NCBI RefSeq assembly: GCF_013836145.1
Contig: NZ_CP057483.1
Span: 1,612,001 to 1,676,000 of the forward strand
Origin: Citrobacter sp. RHB25-C09
GTDB taxonomy: Bacteria > Pseudomonadota > Gammaproteobacteria > Enterobacterales > Enterobacteriaceae
Direction of reading: 5' to 3'
DNA length: 64,000 nucleotides
Part shown: positions 62,421 to 64,000 of the stretch, one piece after another
How the letters are laid out: each line of letters begins with the position of its first letter
How positions within the stretch are numbered: position 1 is the first letter of the stretch
The notes under the pieces: generated by a model
What the model was told of the DNA's origin: nothing
The model's database searches: none
Seen by the model: only the letters and a program-made list of their open reading frames with translations
Made by a program: the position numbers and the translations under genes

Positions 62421-62446
62421 AAAAGCACCTTTAGGGTGCTTTTTTC
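62421..62446 (+). terminator. Terminator of ihfB
   Basis: aaaagcacc pairs with ggtgctttt and a T-run follows. Confidence 0.95.
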
Positions 62447-62600
62447 ATTTCTGCCATTCCGTTCTGGAATCCTGCTCGCATCCCCTTTTGGCCTTTACTG
62501 CATCATGATAAAAACAGCGGAATCGTGGCCGAAAAACGACAAAGCGGCACCAGACAGTCACCGTTAAACGTTGCACACTTCTGCCAACACGGAGGTGTCC

Positions 62601-64000
62601 ATGAAATTAACGACGGTCAGTTTGTGCGCGCTATGCGGTATTCTTCCACTGGTAATCTTATCAGTCCTCCCTGACACCCTGTGCATTGTGGGCTTGTTTG
62701 CCCTGGCCTGCCTGTTGAGCCTCTGCCCTAAGAAAGTGTTTCATTACGCTGGGCTCACCCTCTTGTTTTTCTTATGGGGCGTCATGGCGGCAAAACAGTC
62801 ACTGTGGGCAGGAAATACGCTAACTGCGACAACGCAGGAAGCCATTGTGAAAATTACCGGGACAGATAACGCGACGAGACACTATGGACAGATAACCCAT
62901 ATCAAAGGTCGTCGGCTTTTTCCTGCGGTGGGGGTTGTCTTGTACGACCAATATCTCCCCATTGCAACCTGTGCCGGGCAGCGCTGGGCGATGACGCTAA
63001 AGTTGCGGGCTGTCCATGGGCAATTAAATGAAGGGGGATTCGATACTCAGCGTTATGCTCTCGCGCAGCATCTGCCGCTGACGGGGCACGTTGTCGAGGC
63101 AAACGTCATCAAGCGTGAATGTAGCCTCCGGGCCCGCTATCTCGCCTCATTGACTTCATCGCTGGAGAGTTACACCTGGCGGCAGGTCATTTTAGGGCTA
63201 GGGATGGGGGAGCGTTTAGGCGTAACAAAAGAAGTGAAGGACATCATGCGTGATACCGGTACATCGCACTTAATGGCGATTTCCGGGTTACATATTGCCT
63301 TTGCGGCGCTGCTTGCGGCCGCCCTGATCCGCGGCGTCCAGTTTTTCTTGCCAATCCGCTGGATCCGCTGGCAGCATCCGCTAATCGGCGGGCTTGCCTG
63401 CGCGGCGTTTTATGCCTGGCTGACCGGCTTGCAGCCACCGGCGTTACGCACTGTCGTGGCATTGATGGTCTGGGGAGCGCTGAAATTAAGCGGTCGACAG
63501 TGGAGCGGATGGTCCGTCTGGTGCTGCTGTCTTGCGGCGATAGTACTGGTCGATCCCATGGCGATGCTCTCGCAAAGTCTGTGGCTGTCGGCTTTTGCGG
63601 TTGCGGCATTGCTGTTTTGGTACCAGTGGTTTCCGTGTCCGGTGTGCCCACTGCCGCGTGCTGGGCGAGTGCTGTGTGAACTGGCTCATCTGCAGTTGGG
63701 CATTACGCTATTATTGCTGCCGCTGCAAATTTCCTTATTTCACGGACTGAGTCTGACCTCATTTCTGGCGAATCTGTTTGCCGTGCCGTTGGTCACGTTT
63801 GTCAGTGTGCCGCTCATTCTTGCCGGGATGGCTGTTCATCTTACAGGCCCCATAATGCTCGAAAGCGGACTCTGGTGGCTGGCGGACCGCTCGCTCGCAG
63901 CGTTATTTTGGGCGTTGGGAGGCCTGCCGCAGGGCTGGGTCAATATAGATGCGCGCTGGCAATGGTTGGTTTTTTCCCCCTGGCTGTTCCTGATCGGCTG
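62601..64000 (+). CDS. ycaI: ComEC/Rec2-family membrane protein YcaI, N-terminal part
   Basis: The gene starts at the ATG at 62601 behind ggaggtg and is still open at the window end (466 codons seen; E. coli YcaI has about 750). It begins MKLTTVSLCALCGILPLV and shows several hydrophobic helices. The conserved ComEC motif is DTGTSHLMAISGLHIAF, and LTGLQPPALRT follows. The family forms the inner-membrane channel for DNA uptake in competent bacteria; the E. coli member is needed for using DNA as food. The metallo-beta-lactamase part lies outside the window. In K-12 it is followed by msbA. Confidence 0.95.
   Translation, partial: MKLTTVSLCALCGILPLVILSVLPDTLCIVGLFALACLLSLCPKKVFHYAGLTLLFFLWGVMAAKQSLWAGNTLTATTQEAIVKITGTDNATRHYGQITHIKGRRLFPAVGVVLYDQYLPIATCAGQRWAMTLKLRAVHGQLNEGGFDTQRYALAQHLPLTGHVVEANVIKRECSLRARYLASLTSSLESYTWRQVILGLGMGERLGVTKEVKDIMRDTGTSHLMAISGLHIAFAALLAAALIRGVQFFLPIRWIRWQHPLIGGLACAAFYAWLTGLQPPALRTVVALMVWGALKLSGRQWSGWSVWCCCLAAIVLVDPMAMLSQSLWLSAFAVAALLFWYQWFPCPVCPLPRAGRVLCELAHLQLGITLLLLPLQISLFHGLSLTSFLANLFAVPLVTFVSVPLILAGMAVHLTGPIMLESGLWWLADRSLAALFWALGGLPQGWVNIDARWQWLVFSPWLFLIG

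Overview
This window is the chromosome of an enterobacterium very close to Escherichia, Salmonella and above all Citrobacter. From ybjS to ycaI it keeps the gene order of the E. coli K-12 19-21 minute region almost gene for gene, and most proteins match my memory of the K-12 proteins nearly residue for residue. Genus is an inference. The best guide is the mix of K-12-like synteny with accessory genes that K-12 lacks here: a chitinase cassette and a second YdhS-like flavoprotein.

Layout. 1-4.1 kb: accessory chitin cassette on the + strand (GH18 chitinase truncated by the window edge, a small secreted lytic transglycosylase, a GH19 chitinase). 4.2-16 kb: ybjS, ybjT, ltaE, poxB, the YdhS-like gene, hcr, hcp, lysO and aqpZ, all on the - strand, covering NAD(P)-dependent enzymes, pyruvate oxidation, nitric oxide stress, lysine export and water transport. 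16.4-24.6 kb: ybjD, macAB, cspD (-), clpS and clpA. 24.6-26.2 kb: an accessory gap between clpA and the tRNA-Ser gene serW. It holds an orphan, internally shortened cas6f (csy4) of type I-F CRISPR-Cas, with a small ORF coupled in front of it, and a 180-bp-spaced duplication of the serW 3' end plus terminator. 26.4-32.3 kb: infA, aat, cydC, cydD and trxB (-). 32.9-40.6 kb: lrp, ftsK, lolA, rarA and serS (+). 40.8-44.8 kb: the anaerobic dmsABC operon. 44.9-48.6 kb: ycaC (-), ycaD and ycaM. 48.6-54.9 kb: pflA, pflB, focA and ycaO (-), the fermentative formate module. 55-64 kb: ycaP, serC-aroA, ycaL, cmk, rpsA, ihfB and the start of ycaI (comEC/rec2).

Several neighbouring units respond to oxygen, nitrogen oxides or redox: hcp-hcr (NsrR and FNR sites visible), dmsABC (FNR-like and NarL-like sites visible), focA-pflB (FNR site visible), poxB and cydDC. 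The two places most worth attention are (1) the clpA-serW gap, the same chromosomal site where E. coli type I-F CRISPR-Cas loci sit, which here holds only a remnant; and (2) the chitinase / lytic transglycosylase / chitinase cassette, which suggests a dedicated route for getting chitinases through the peptidoglycan. No CRISPR array, transposase, integrase or complete prophage gene was found.
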